From contig WRFK01000002.1 in assembly GCA_009778835.1 (NCBI GenBank), positions 1 through 29,532 of the forward strand: DNA of 29,532 bases. Direction: 5' to 3'. The stretch comes from Spirochaetaceae bacterium. Its GTDB lineage: Bacteria; Spirochaetota; Spirochaetia; CADAEX01. The position numbers were made by a program, and so were the translations under genes. Of the stretch, positions 14,251 through 24,627 are shown in pieces; position 1 is the stretch's first letter, and each line of letters begins with the position of its first letter. The notes below the pieces were generated by a model. It was given only the letters and a program-made list of their open reading frames with translations, was not told the origin of the DNA and searched no databases.

Positions 14251-17200
14251 TTTTTATCATTCTCCATATTTTTATAAGAAAACACTCTTATGTTTTCCAC
14301 ATCTTTTAAATTTACATACATTTTTCCATCCCTCATTTCCCATGTTTCTCTTGGCCGGATTGTTTTTTCCTTATCCCATTTGGAAGTTGGGCTTATCTGT
14401 ATATAACTCTCCCCATTTAATGTTACAATATCTTCTACATTAACAAAATGAAGGTTTCCATTTGCATTATATTTTACCTGCGCTCCAATCGCATATTCGG
14501 TTTCAGAAGCCTTCAATTGTTCAAGTTTTTCTTTAATATCTTTTGCAAAAACCTTGTAATCAAGGCTCCACTCGCTTGCAGGTTTTGACATATCAATATT
14601 AGAACCTGAAAAATAATCTTTTGTTTTATTAATGGAATCAGGATTAAAGTTTCTATATAAAGTATTAAAAGCTTTTGCCAGCATTACAACAGCGCATCCT
14701 GCATTTTCCATTAAATCCTTGCCTTTTCCTATTTCATTGCTACTCCAAGAAGCATCTTGCATAAGATAATTATCATCATAATCCATTATCCTCATGCCAT
14801 CCGGGTCAACATATCTCATTGGATTATTTCCAGCATAGTGGTAGATGTGCATATTGATTATGTTATAGATACCGCCCAAGCCAGGCAAGTTTTGGTTATT
14901 TTTTCTTGCATCTTCGTTACCCGGAGCTTGCGGCATATAGTCTGGCATGGCAGGGTCTGTTGAGAGCCAGCGGCTTGTCATTGGGTCAAGGTATCTGGCT
15001 CCATAATAGTAAAACCCTGTTTCTTCATCAAGCTCTTTACCCGTAAATCTGTATGGCATGGCATCTATGGCGCCCTCTTTCTTGTGGTTTATCCATAGTT
15101 CACCATAAGGGGTGTATTCAAGCCTCTCATACTCATTGCCTTTGTAATCTGTTATTAGCTGCGCGCTTCCCAAGTGGTCGCTGTGATAATAATAAGTGCT
15201 TATCCCATCATTTGTGGGATTGTTTGTTGCCTTAGACCCTATGTCGCTGTTCTTTGTTACAAGCCTGCTCTGCCCAACATATATATGCTTGCTCTCCCTG
15301 TAGCTATTACCATAAGCAGGAATGTATCTTATATTCCACATACTGTTATAGTACACACTCTCTCCCCCTGCCATAGTCTGTTTGTTGGCGCGCTCTCCAT
15401 CATGGCCATACGCATACCTTACGCTTATCCTCTGGTCCTCGCTTGAGATCATCTGATTCTTCTCGTTCCACTTAAACCGCCTCTCATACGGAGCGCTTCC
15501 GCTGCTTGGCTTGCCTTCCGCATCTCCTATTGCAAATCCATACTCCGCATAATAGAGGTTCTCCCTTAGCTCGTAATAAGAGATATCCCTATCGTTTACG
15601 GAAGGCAGACCGCCTTCCCTCTCAAGCGTAATGTTTCCATTCAGGTCATACTGATAATACCTATTCCCACACTGCTTTATTCTGTGTCCATATTCTTCAT
15701 AATAAACATAATCATTATTGTAATTTAAATTATCTCCAAGAGGGCTTCCATAGTTTATATTTGTCTTGCTCTCTTTTCTTGTCATGTTCCCTATTGCATC
15801 AAAAGTAAACTTCTGGCTGTAATTTGATATTTGATACATGGATAAGTTGTCATGCGGTTTTGACTTATGGGTTCCTTGTGCAGCTATTAGCTGATACAAG
15901 TTGTCATACTCATAAGTGTGGTTTGTCTCATACCTGCGCGCACTATTATCACAACCTGAGACATTTCCAACAAGGTCAAAGGAGTAGTTTATATTTTGCA
16001 GCTCCATATCACTTTGAGTTTTTATGTTTTCCAGCCACCTCCTGTTTTCATCGTAGTTATAATAAGTCTTAACTCCATTCCCATACTCTATGAACTTGCG
16101 GTTTCCATACTCATCATACGCTATATCTTTTATATAATAAACTTCACGGTTACTAAACTTAACTCCCTTTACACTTTTTATCTGACCTCCAACATCATAA
16201 ATATAACTTACTGTCTCTCCATCCGGATAAGTTATCTCCTGCATCCTTCCCAGATAATCGCTTCTGTACTCCATTACCTGAGGTGCCAAGTCCCTTCCAG
16301 GAGACAAGAGATCGATCCTGCGAGCTTCCCTTATTACCTCTCCAAGTTTTCCATACTCATAAGTTGTGTAGCCGCTTTCATCTGTTAGTTTTATAACCCT
16401 GTTTACTCCGTTTATTGCGCTGTGGCTATTCTTTCCATACTCATAAGTTACAGTTTTACTTTGCGGGTAGATTATCTTTGTTAATCTGTTAAGCCCATCA
16501 TACTCATACTTTATTACATAACCTTTTGACCTTAATACACTGTCGCTCTCTTCTATAAGATTTCCCCTTGTATCATACTTGTATTCTTTTCTTCCTATAT
16601 CCGGGCTTTCAAGACTCTTTTTTCTTCCCAAGAGATCGTAGCTTATCTTTATGGGATTTCCTCTATGGTCTTTTGCCTGCAGCATTTGCCCCATCTCATC
16701 ATAAGCATACTCTACGCTTGTAAGAATTTTGTTCTTATCTTTTTCATATTTTAATATCCCGGTAATATTTCCTTTGGAGTCTTTCTCTTCTCTTGTAATA
16801 TTTCCAAGAGGATCTTTGGTCTCTATATAACTTATGTTTCCCTCAATACCATACTTTATGTTTTGCTCTGCATTATCGGGCAGAGTTATTTTTATTAATC
16901 TGTCGAGGCTGTCATACTCTTTCTTTGTTGACCGCACCAAAGAGATTGATGGCGCTTTTGTTAAAAGCTCAGATATATCCCCCTCTACAAACTGGTTTTG
17001 CCCTTCTTCTATAATTCTCCACTTATGGTCGTATGCTACTACTCCGGAAATATTAAACCCTTCTTTATCAAAACCATTCTCTTCCCTTTTTACGCCTCTC
17101 TTTGCAGTAAGGTATAGCCTTCCCATGTAGTCTGTTATTACTACACTCTTGATTACATCTTTATTGCTCTCGTCAAAAAGCACCTTGTTCTCTGTTACTG

Positions 17201-20200
17201 CATACCATGGTTTCCCCTCTTCCATATTGTAATTATATTTTACAGAAGGGACGCCGCCTGGATAATTGTCATAGGGGCTATAGATTTTATATAGCCTTCC
17301 GAAATCATCATATTCATACCTTATCTGGTTTCCGCTCTCCTCTTTTTCCCCTATCTTTCTTCCATACCTTATATCCCAATCCATATAAGAGCTATACTCT
17401 TCTGTAGCAAACCCTTTTACTTTTATTTCCGTAACATACTGGGTTAAGAGAGAGTCGTACTCATAAATTATTGTAGCGCCGCCGGAATCTTTTATACTCT
17501 TTAAGTTTCCGTATGAATCCCAGGTTAGTTCGCTTAAGCTCTCCTTATCACCATCATATTGGGTTAGCGCCATTAGCGAGCCTGTGCTGCTGTTATATGC
17601 GCCTGTTCTTTTTCTTAATAGATTATGATCTTTGTCATAAACTTCTATCTTTGTAGGGTGGCTATGAAGGTATCTTGTGCTGTTGTTAAAGTTATACTCT
17701 ATATTTGCATATAATCTCTTATCGCGACCTGCGCTCTCTTTCCATTCATTATTTATATGTATTATATTTCCAAAGCTTCCATAGGTATATTCTACCCTGT
17801 TGAAGAGTTTCTCATTGGTATTTAACAAATCATATTGACTGCTCTCTTCTCTTATTACTCTTCTATGAGGGCTATTGTCCAGCGAGTATATTGTTTGCTT
17901 AAATACTTTTCCTTCAGCAGAGTAAACTATCTCTTCTTCTACCATCCCTTTCTTGTAATACGAGGCAGATACTTTATCCCTGTTTAATCCCTTATCCAAA
18001 GGCATGGCATAAAAGGTCTCTTTTTTTTGTCCATCGGGATATTTTGTTATTACCTTACTAAATCCGTAAAACTCTTTTTCTCCCCTGTCGTAGTAGCCGT
18101 CATGATATTCATACTCTACTATATACACATGGTTCTCTCCATGGCTTAGCTTAATTCTTCCTTCTTTCAGGCAGCCATCATCCATTACTACTTTTGAAAG
18201 CACATACTTTGATTGGCTCATGTGGCAGGTGTTCCCTTCTCTTTGGTAATAGAGATTATACTCTCCCCCCTGAGGTAGTGTTACTTTATTTAGCAGCCCT
18301 GCTTTTCCCGCAAGGTTACGCTGCACATATATGCGCCCTGTAGCAGGGATTCTTATTACCCGGTCAGCAAGACCATCGCCATCTATATCTCTCATTTCTA
18401 CAGATACGGAATTAATAGATGCTCCGCCGTTTATACCTGCCCCTCCGCTAAATGCAGTTAGATTTAGATATAGTTTTAAAATCGGTACAGGTATCCTGAT
18501 AGATATGTTAAGGTCAAGTTTTAAAGTTCCGTTTATACCTGTGCTTACAGAACTGCTTCCTTCAATTACATTAAAATACTTATCATCCAGCGCAAGAGGA
18601 TTTACTTGTATGCCTCCTGTTATATTATCTAGCAGCCCGGTGCCATTCGCAACTTTACCCACTATTGGTAATTTACTTACAGCAGAGACTAAAAGATTTC
18701 CATCTGTCTTTGTTACAAGCTCTGTTTTGTCTCCTGAAAGATTCCAGTTTTTTGCTTCTATCATTATAGGCGTATCGCTAAAGCAGCTTCCCAGATTAAG
18801 GAATACAATAAAATGCTCTCCTGATTTTATTACTTTATCAGGCAGGCCGTCTCCATTTATGTCTATTAACTTTTCTTTAGTGCTATTCATTGAAACAGAA
18901 TAGCTAAGGCCTCCACCTACTGCATAATTGATCTCTGTATTATTGCCTTGTCCTACGCTTTCACCACTTTTGCCTGACAAAGGTATTGAAAGCCCAAGGC
19001 TTGTGTTTTCAGTTTTGTAAATACCGGAAAGAGAATACGACGCATGACTTGAGGTTAAAAAGTTTTCTCCGGTATTAAAGATTAGTGTTCCGCCATCTAC
19101 ATAGTCAGGCAGGCCATCTCCATTTATATCTATAAAGCCTGCCATCTGGTCGCTTGTTCCGCTTGTATAGTTATAACTGTTTGAAGAACTTCCGCTCACA
19201 TTTGCTGTTTTTACCCACCCTCCGGATGAATATTCCATATAAATAGAAGTCCCTCCGTTTACAGAGCCGCCATAGCCAGTCGCATTATTTATGTTTCTGC
19301 TTAAATCTCCGCTTACCCCTTTTATGGTATAGGGGTTTCCAAAACCAGAAGCGTTTCCCGGTGTTACAGTTATGTTATTTCCGTTCTTCTGTATTATATC
19401 TGGTATCCCGTCTCCGTTTACATCCTGATAACTTTGTATCATCCTGGAAGAACCATTGTTATCGCTATAGCTGCCGCTTGCTCCAACAGAAGTTGTTGTA
19501 ATATGCCTGAACCCTTCAATTATGTTTGATACATTTCTGGCAGGCAGGCTTATATTTGCCCCCTTTGTTGTTTCTTTGTTCTCGTTATTGCTTTTCCTTA
19601 TTTTTACCATTGTCATGGAGCTTCCATAGGAAGAAGAGCCTCCGGACTGCGAGCCCTTTATCCCATCTATCTCATAATAGCTGCTGCCGCCAAACCTGCT
19701 TGTGTGGATAAAGTCCCCTTTTATATACGGAGCATAGGTTAACTCACGCGTCATTGTTACAAGTTCATCTCCAGTATATTCCAGTGAGCTTTTTACTACT
19801 GTTGATACTGTTCCTATTAAAAAATCTTTTTCAAGAGCCTCGCTTTTTTTATACTCACCATCCATTACATTTCTTGTATCTTCATCTACCTCTATCTGCT
19901 TATCACCTTCCGAAATATCAAGAATAATATCTTCCAATCCCTCTGCATCATAACCGTAATCTATTTGCCCATACACATTGGCGCTCACCTTCATATATAC
20001 AGACTGCCTTGCCTCTTCCTCAAAACCTTCGGGATTATTTTTTACGCTCTCGCTTTTTTGCTCCATCTGATCTTCGCTACTATATCTTGTTAAGGCATCT
20101 TCTTTTTGTTTTCTTAGAAGCGACTGGCTAAAACTATTTTCTCCTTCCTGATTCCCAAGCCATAGCCCGTAATACCAATTATTTATTCCTCCGTACAGAA

Positions 20201-23200
20201 GCTCTTCTACTTCCATCTCAACCCTAACCAGTTCTTTCTCTCCTGTCTTTACTCCTTCTTCATCATAAAAAAACTCTTCATATTCATAGCTTAGAGGACT
20301 TCTTACAAGGTCTGCTACACTATAATCTTTACCGCTGTCCCAATTTCTTATCTCTTTTTCTTTATATATAAAATTATTATTTTCCAGATACAACTGTTTT
20401 ATATTCCCAACGCTTCCATTATTTTCCAAAGAATATAGACCGTCATGATAGTAAATAATATTTTTACCTACACTTAACCACCTGTCTTTTCCCATCTCCA
20501 TGCCGGCAGATACAAGTTCTTTTACATTTTCCCATTTCAACTTGTCTTCTTCCAAAAGAATTTTCTTTGTTTCAAGTTCTTCTTTTTCCAATCCATCTGG
20601 AAGAGCGCTTATCTCTGCTGTTAGGTTATTTATTTGGACAATCAATTCATTTATTTTAGAACTTATCAGTGACACGCTCATCCCGGCTGAAAGAGAGAGC
20701 AACCCCTGGTATTTTGTTTTAAGATAATACTTTCCATCTTCTTTCTTTTCATAATACGGAAACAGTTCTCTTAAAAAATCAAACCACGCCAGTTTTTCCA
20801 ATATCTTTTCCAGCTCCAATTTTTCAAGAGCTGTTAAATCTTCTATTATAATATAATCAGCTTCTACCCCAGCTACAGGCTCTTCGTAATAACCTAAAAA
20901 TAATTGGTAATCGTCTTCACTAAGCGAATCTTCTATACCAATCATTCTTTGAACTGTTATTACACTATAATTTGCAAGCGTGTAATTTAGAGTCTGGACT
21001 TTTTCCTGTACCTTTTTAAGATCTTCTTCTTCAACAATGTTTGATATCCCTTCATATCCGCTAAAATTATATACTTGCTTATATAAAATTGTATCTTTAT
21101 GTCTTATAGGTACTGTTATGACCAATAAGGCTTTATTATCCTTTGTTCCTGCTGCACCTGTCCCTTCCGCGCTATAGACAGCTTCATCTATATATACTGT
21201 TTTATAATCAGGCGATATTGAAAGCTCTTTCCCTTCTATATTGTCAAGAACCATTTTTCCATTTTTCTTGTTTCCCGGTCCATCTGTCTCTATGGCTAAA
21301 GGCAATCCTTTAATCTCTATATAACTCTTTCCGCTTTCTTTTTTTATTTCATAATATTTTCCATCATCCCATTTATATGAAAGCAGCTTATCCCTTTCTT
21401 CTGCAGAACATTTTCCTATAGCCTGCGCAATTTTATCCTCTATCTCTTTCCACTCTCTAACTCCGCTGCTGCTTGAATTAAAAGATTCTTTGTTTCTGTT
21501 ATTCAGTAAGTATTCATCGCTATTTACATCATAGATATAATATTTCAATAAGGCATCATAATAGCTGTTTAGTTCTCCAATGTCTGTTACTGTGCCGAGA
21601 ACTCTTTCGATCCCTTTAAAGTCTTCTCCTTTTATTCTCCCTGGTATAAAAAGCCCGTTTTCTTTTAGATAACCAATTATATAATCGTAATTTCCTCCTG
21701 CTGCGCTTTCCCAGTTAAGCTTTAGAGTATATTGATACCATGTTACATAACCCCCTCCATCTCCTCCGTCGTCATACAGGGTCCTGTTATAAATTGTTTC
21801 CAGGTTTTTATCTGCTAGTTCTCCATTGCTAAATATTTCTTCTTTCGGCTTATACACAATTCCTTTTTGCATATCAAAATAGGGCATTATCTCTTTATAC
21901 CTTATTTTGATATTCCAGATCACATCATCTCCTACTGTATCTTTTCCTGCATTACTCAGGAAATAAAGATACTCCCCTTCTCCTATTGCGAGTTCTTTCC
22001 CCAAGCTTGTTTTACTGCTTTCACTTCTATTTATTTCCATTACACTGAAAGGAGCTTCATTCCCCTTATAACTTTTAGCTGCTATTCCATCTCCGCTTAA
22101 ATTAGAGGGAGCTACTGCTCTTACACTCTGGCCTATCTCTAAAAGGCCAGGCTTTACTGCTTTCCATCCCCGCAGCAACGACTGCTGATAAAATCTCTTG
22201 TCATACTCTTTTTTTTCTTCATCTGTTAATTGTTCAACTGCATCGGATACAACACCATATCCAACATTAAACCACTTCTCTTCTTTAAACTTAATCTCTT
22301 TTCCATCACTTATATTTTTATAATAATAATCCTCTCCGCTTATCACTATATCGATAAGGCCATCCCCATCTACATCCACAAATGCTGTGCTTGATTCTGC
22401 AGACCCTTTCTGATTTGTGCTTGCATAGCTAACTCCGGCTTTTACACTTCCGGGCGGGCTTCCAAGTCCTCCGTAGATATTCCACCCGGTGCTTGTGCTT
22501 TTTGTCTCTTCTGCATTTATTCCCGGAAAATTTATTCTTACTTCTGTCGGGTTTCCAAATTTATTATTTCCATCATTGAGCCTTATCTCAAGTCCTCCTG
22601 ATTTTTTTACTACACTGTCAGGCAAACCATCACCGTTTATATCAACAAGAGTATGTATCGTCTGGCTCTCTCCGCTGTTTGAAGATGCCCTTCCTCCGCC
22701 TCCTACTCTTAGATCATATTTTTTAGTCCCTATACCTGCGCCGATTGAACCTGATCCGTCAAACCCGGAGTTTACGCTTTGCTGCACATGCAGTCCTTTG
22801 TCAAGGCTCCACTCCTCCTGAGCTCCGTATATCTCATACTCTCCTTTGGCATTTGGCAATATTCTCTCGTAATCAAAACTGTATTCATAAAACTTCGCCC
22901 GCCCATCGCCGGATACTTCCCTGTATTTTACAAGCTGGTTTACACGATGGAAAATGTCTTCTTCATACTCAAGCTCGTAGCTTCTTAGCAAATATTCTTT
23001 ATACTGTACCCTTATCTCTTTTAAGAGTTTCTTTTGCACACTTAGATAACCTCCGCGGCCATCTATTCGTTCGTCTATTCTCTCTGAAGCATAATTAAAG
23101 ATTATCCTGTAAGATCCTTCCTCATTCTCTTTCCCTGTGTAGCTTATCTCTTTTAAATACACATAGCCGCTATCCCTTTCATATTTATAAACAACACTGT

Positions 23201-24260
23201 TTGCGTATATATCTTCTTCCCTCTCCAGATACCATATATATTTTTTCCCTGCACCTGAGCCTGCCCAACTGTTTAAACTATCGCTTGCCCCATAGAGCCT
23301 TTTGGTTCCATTCTTCCCTGTTACTACCCAGTAGTCCCCAGAGCTTCTTAGCCGCTCTATCTTTTCATACTCTGCTTCCCTTTCGGACCCGTACTCATCT
23401 ACTCCCCCAACACTCCTTGCCAGCCTTAGCTTTACCCCATCCAAAAGATAATCATCCGCACCATCATACTTTGGCAGCCCCCACCTTGTATCTGTGCTTA
23501 TGCTCCCTCCAGCAGAAAGATCAAAACCTTTGCCCATTATCCCTACGCCTCCGTCACTTGTGTAGCTAATTGCTACTTGCGGCGACATGCCTCTCCTTCC
23601 TCCCGGGATATTTAAGGCAATTCTAAAACTTGCGCTTCCTGTACTTACACCCTCAAGCCCTTCAATCTTTCCTATGGCGTTTCCCGGGTTTGCTGCTTCA
23701 AGATTTTTTATGCTGTTGATGTTAAACCGCAATGGACTGGCGCTTTCAGGCAGTGTCAATGTCGCGTTTATCATATCTGTAAAATGATTTGTCACACTTA
23801 CTACCTCATGGCTGCTCCTGTCTATATCTATTATTTCAAGGGACTTCCATCTTGATTCTTTTTTGTCATAAAAATAAGTTCGTAAATTATTTACCTGATC
23901 TTCCGGCAGAGCAGGGTCATAACTCATCCTTATTACTGCTTCTTTTTTAAACTTTGTCCCGGCAGGTAAAAACTTATAACCCCCTCCTCCTGCTGTTGCA
24001 TTTTTTAATTCTTCTCCTGTATCATGGGTTTTTATTAATCTTTTTATGGTTATCAAGGTATCTTTATCAAGGGAACCTGCCGGGATCTCTATGCTCACCC
24101 CCTCTAACTTTATTATCCCCCCTTCGCCTGCTTTTATTTCCACCTCTTCGCTTTCCAGCACCAGCAGCGGATATTCTTCTGAATATATGGGGAACGGAAG
24201 CATTGATGATACATATATTAAAAGAACAACTACTGTAACTATTTTTTTATAACCGCGCAT
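14247..24260 (-). CDS. Giant secreted SpvB/TcB-TcC (RHS) type protein
   Basis: This 3337-residue protein starts with a signal peptide (residues 1 to about 28) and an AAGGAAAGG ribosome binding site. A ZU5-like beta domain follows at about 35-165 (IEIPAGSL). An SpvB-type domain lies at about 195-470 (STGSASFRIALNIPGG, PQVAISYTSDGG). FG-GAP/VCBS-like D-x-N/D-GDG motifs occur near 540, 628, 1615, 1713, 1800 and 1960. A TcB-like middle and then YD/RHS repeats run from about 2090 to 3050. The RHS core is at about 3025-3105 (SDHLGSAQLITDY, GFYYYGARYLDP, RWLSTDP). NNPMRYVDPDGM at about 3140-3152 resembles the site where RHS proteins cut off their tips. The last 180 residues are a variable tip with GCAVVML near 3187 and HFVNVED near 3271, like a C39-type cysteine peptidase. 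TcB and TcC in one chain would form a toxin cocoon. The target is unknown. Confidence 0.88.
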   Translation of the reverse strand: MRGYKKIVTVVVLLIYVSSMLPFPIYSEEYPLLVLESEEVEIKAGEGGIIKLEGVSIEIPAGSLDKDTLITIKRLIKTHDTGEELKNATAGGGGYKFLPAGTKFKKEAVIRMSYDPALPEDQVNNLRTYFYDKKESRWKSLEIIDIDRSSHEVVSVTNHFTDMINATLTLPESASPLRFNINSIKNLEAANPGNAIGKIEGLEGVSTGSASFRIALNIPGGRRGMSPQVAISYTSDGGVGIMGKGFDLSAGGSISTDTRWGLPKYDGADDYLLDGVKLRLARSVGGVDEYGSEREAEYEKIERLRSSGDYWVVTGKNGTKRLYGASDSLNSWAGSGAGKKYIWYLEREEDIYANSVVYKYERDSGYVYLKEISYTGKENEEGSYRIIFNYASERIDERIDGRGGYLSVQKKLLKEIRVQYKEYLLRSYELEYEEDIFHRVNQLVKYREVSGDGRAKFYEYSFDYERILPNAKGEYEIYGAQEEWSLDKGLHVQQSVNSGFDGSGSIGAGIGTKKYDLRVGGGGRASSNSGESQTIHTLVDINGDGLPDSVVKKSGGLEIRLNDGNNKFGNPTEVRINFPGINAEETKSTSTGWNIYGGLGSPPGSVKAGVSYASTNQKGSAESSTAFVDVDGDGLIDIVISGEDYYYKNISDGKEIKFKEEKWFNVGYGVVSDAVEQLTDEEKKEYDKRFYQQSLLRGWKAVKPGLLEIGQSVRAVAPSNLSGDGIAAKSYKGNEAPFSVMEINRSESSKTSLGKELAIGEGEYLYFLSNAGKDTVGDDVIWNIKIRYKEIMPYFDMQKGIVYKPKEEIFSNGELADKNLETIYNRTLYDDGGDGGGYVTWYQYTLKLNWESAAGGNYDYIIGYLKENGLFIPGRIKGEDFKGIERVLGTVTDIGELNSYYDALLKYYIYDVNSDEYLLNNRNKESFNSSSSGVREWKEIEDKIAQAIGKCSAEERDKLLSYKWDDGKYYEIKKESGKSYIEIKGLPLAIETDGPGNKKNGKMVLDNIEGKELSISPDYKTVYIDEAVYSAEGTGAAGTKDNKALLVITVPIRHKDTILYKQVYNFSGYEGISNIVEEEDLKKVQEKVQTLNYTLANYSVITVQRMIGIEDSLSEDDYQLFLGYYEEPVAGVEADYIIIEDLTALEKLELEKILEKLAWFDFLRELFPYYEKKEDGKYYLKTKYQGLLSLSAGMSVSLISSKINELIVQINNLTAEISALPDGLEKEELETKKILLEEDKLKWENVKELVSAGMEMGKDRWLSVGKNIIYYHDGLYSLENNGSVGNIKQLYLENNNFIYKEKEIRNWDSGKDYSVADLVRSPLSYEYEEFFYDEEGVKTGEKELVRVEMEVEELLYGGINNWYYGLWLGNQEGENSFSQSLLRKQKEDALTRYSSEDQMEQKSESVKNNPEGFEEEARQSVYMKVSANVYGQIDYGYDAEGLEDIILDISEGDKQIEVDEDTRNVMDGEYKKSEALEKDFLIGTVSTVVKSSLEYTGDELVTMTRELTYAPYIKGDFIHTSRFGGSSYYEIDGIKGSQSGGSSSYGSSMTMVKIRKSNNENKETTKGANISLPARNVSNIIEGFRHITTTSVGASGSYSDNNGSSRMIQSYQDVNGDGIPDIIQKNGNNITVTPGNASGFGNPYTIKGVSGDLSRNINNATGYGGSVNGGTSIYMEYSSGGWVKTANVSGSSSNSYNYTSGTSDQMAGFIDINGDGLPDYVDGGTLIFNTGENFLTSSHASYSLSGIYKTENTSLGLSIPLSGKSGESVGQGNNTEINYAVGGGLSYSVSMNSTKEKLIDINGDGLPDKVIKSGEHFIVFLNLGSCFSDTPIMIEAKNWNLSGDKTELVTKTDGNLLVSAVSKLPIVGKVANGTGLLDNITGGIQVNPLALDDKYFNVIEGSSSVSTGINGTLKLDLNISIRIPVPILKLYLNLTAFSGGAGINGGASINSVSVEMRDIDGDGLADRVIRIPATGRIYVQRNLAGKAGLLNKVTLPQGGEYNLYYQREGNTCHMSQSKYVLSKVVMDDGCLKEGRIKLSHGENHVYIVEYEYHDGYYDRGEKEFYGFSKVITKYPDGQKKETFYAMPLDKGLNRDKVSASYYKKGMVEEEIVYSAEGKVFKQTIYSLDNSPHRRVIREESSQYDLLNTNEKLFNRVEYTYGSFGNIIHINNEWKESAGRDKRLYANIEYNFNNSTRYLHSHPTKIEVYDKDHNLLRKRTGAYNSSTGSLMALTQYDGDKESLSELTWDSYGNLKSIKDSGGATIIYEYDSLLTQYVTEIKVKGFATEEYSSYMDWDIRYGRKIGEKEESGNQIRYEYDDFGRLYKIYSPYDNYPGGVPSVKYNYNMEEGKPWYAVTENKVLFDESNKDVIKSVVITDYMGRLYLTAKRGVKREENGFDKEGFNISGVVAYDHKWRIIEEGQNQFVEGDISELLTKAPSISLVRSTKKEYDSLDRLIKITLPDNAEQNIKYGIEGNISYIETKDPLGNITREEKDSKGNITGILKYEKDKNKILTSVEYAYDEMGQMLQAKDHRGNPIKISYDLLGRKKSLESPDIGRKEYKYDTRGNLIEESDSVLRSKGYVIKYEYDGLNRLTKIIYPQSKTVTYEYGKNSHSAINGVNRVIKLTDESGYTTYEYGKLGEVIREARRIDLLSPGRDLAPQVMEYRSDYLGRMQEITYPDGETVSYIYDVGGQIKSVKGVKFSNREVYYIKDIAYDEYGNRKFIEYGNGVKTYYNYDENRRWLENIKTQSDMELQNINYSFDLVGNVSGCDNSARRYETNHTYEYDNLYQLIAAQGTHKSKPHDNLSMYQISNYSQKFTFDAIGNMTRKESKTNINYGSPLGDNLNYNNDYVYYEEYGHRIKQCGNRYYQYDLNGNITLEREGGLPSVNDRDISYYELRENLYYAEYGFAIGDAEGKPSSGSAPYERRFKWNEKNQMISSEDQRISVRYAYGHDGERANKQTMAGGESVYYNSMWNIRYIPAYGNSYRESKHIYVGQSRLVTKNSDIGSKATNNPTNDGISTYYYHSDHLGSAQLITDYKGNEYERLEYTPYGELWINHKKEGAIDAMPYRFTGKELDEETGFYYYGARYLDPMTSRWLSTDPAMPDYMPQAPGNEDARKNNQNLPGLGGIYNIINMHIYHYAGNNPMRYVDPDGMRIMDYDDNYLMQDASWSSNEIGKGKDLMENAGCAVVMLAKAFNTLYRNFNPDSINKTKDYFSGSNIDMSKPASEWSLDYKVFAKDIKEKLEQLKASETEYAIGAQVKYNANGNLHFVNVEDIVTLNGESYIQISPTSKWDKEKTIRPRETWEMRDGKMYVNLKDVENIRVFSYKNMENDKK

Positions 24261-24627
24261 AAGCCTTTCCTTTTTATGTTTTAGAACTTTAACTGCGGGT
24301 TTTTTTTATTTGATTCTATTTTTTATTAACTTTTTTTATTTTATTTGCGGATTTTGCAGCATAACTTCTGTAAACCATGCACTTGCAGGAGGGCAATCTT
24401 AATTTAGATATCTTCTATATATATAGATGTTTATATAGATATCTTCTATGATAACAGAGGTAGATATAGATATCTTCTATGATAACAGAGGTAGATATAG
24501 ATATCTTCTATGATAATAGAGGTGGATATCTAAATAGTTTTCGGACACAATTCTGTTGCTATTATCCCAAAAATGTTATTTATTATTCTTATGCTAAGCT
24601 AAAAAACAAAAGGCGCTAAACTACTTT
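24261..24627. promoter_or_regulatory. Divergent intergenic region between the RHS and MATE genes
   Basis: This 367-bp noncoding stretch must hold promoters for both divergent genes. It contains T-rich DNA near the RHS side (24300-24350), a set of 31-bp repeats (24407-24530) and a plain AT-rich segment up to the MATE start. TTGCTA near 24555 could be a -35 box for the MATE gene, but no convincing full promoter was settled on. No RNA gene was seen. Confidence 0.5.
24407..24530. repeat. Four-copy 31-bp tandem repeat (iterons)
   Basis: Units start at 24407, 24438, 24469 and 24500 with an exact 31-bp period. Units 2 and 3 are identical. Unit 4 differs near its end and unit 1 in its middle. Every unit opens GATATCTTCTAT and, together with the preceding base, carries the palindrome AGATATCT. 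The outer parts of a unit (GATATCTTCT and AGAGGTAGATAT) could form an imperfect hairpin. Confidence 0.93.

Noticed and set aside
14757..24252. Many plus-strand open frames opposite the giant RHS gene
   Set aside because: They are antisense shadows of a long coding frame, Cys/His/Leu-rich, without ribosome binding sites or known domains.
24407..24530. CRISPR-like array
   Set aside because: The units are directly adjacent with no unique spacers and no cas genes nearby; they are plain tandem iterons.
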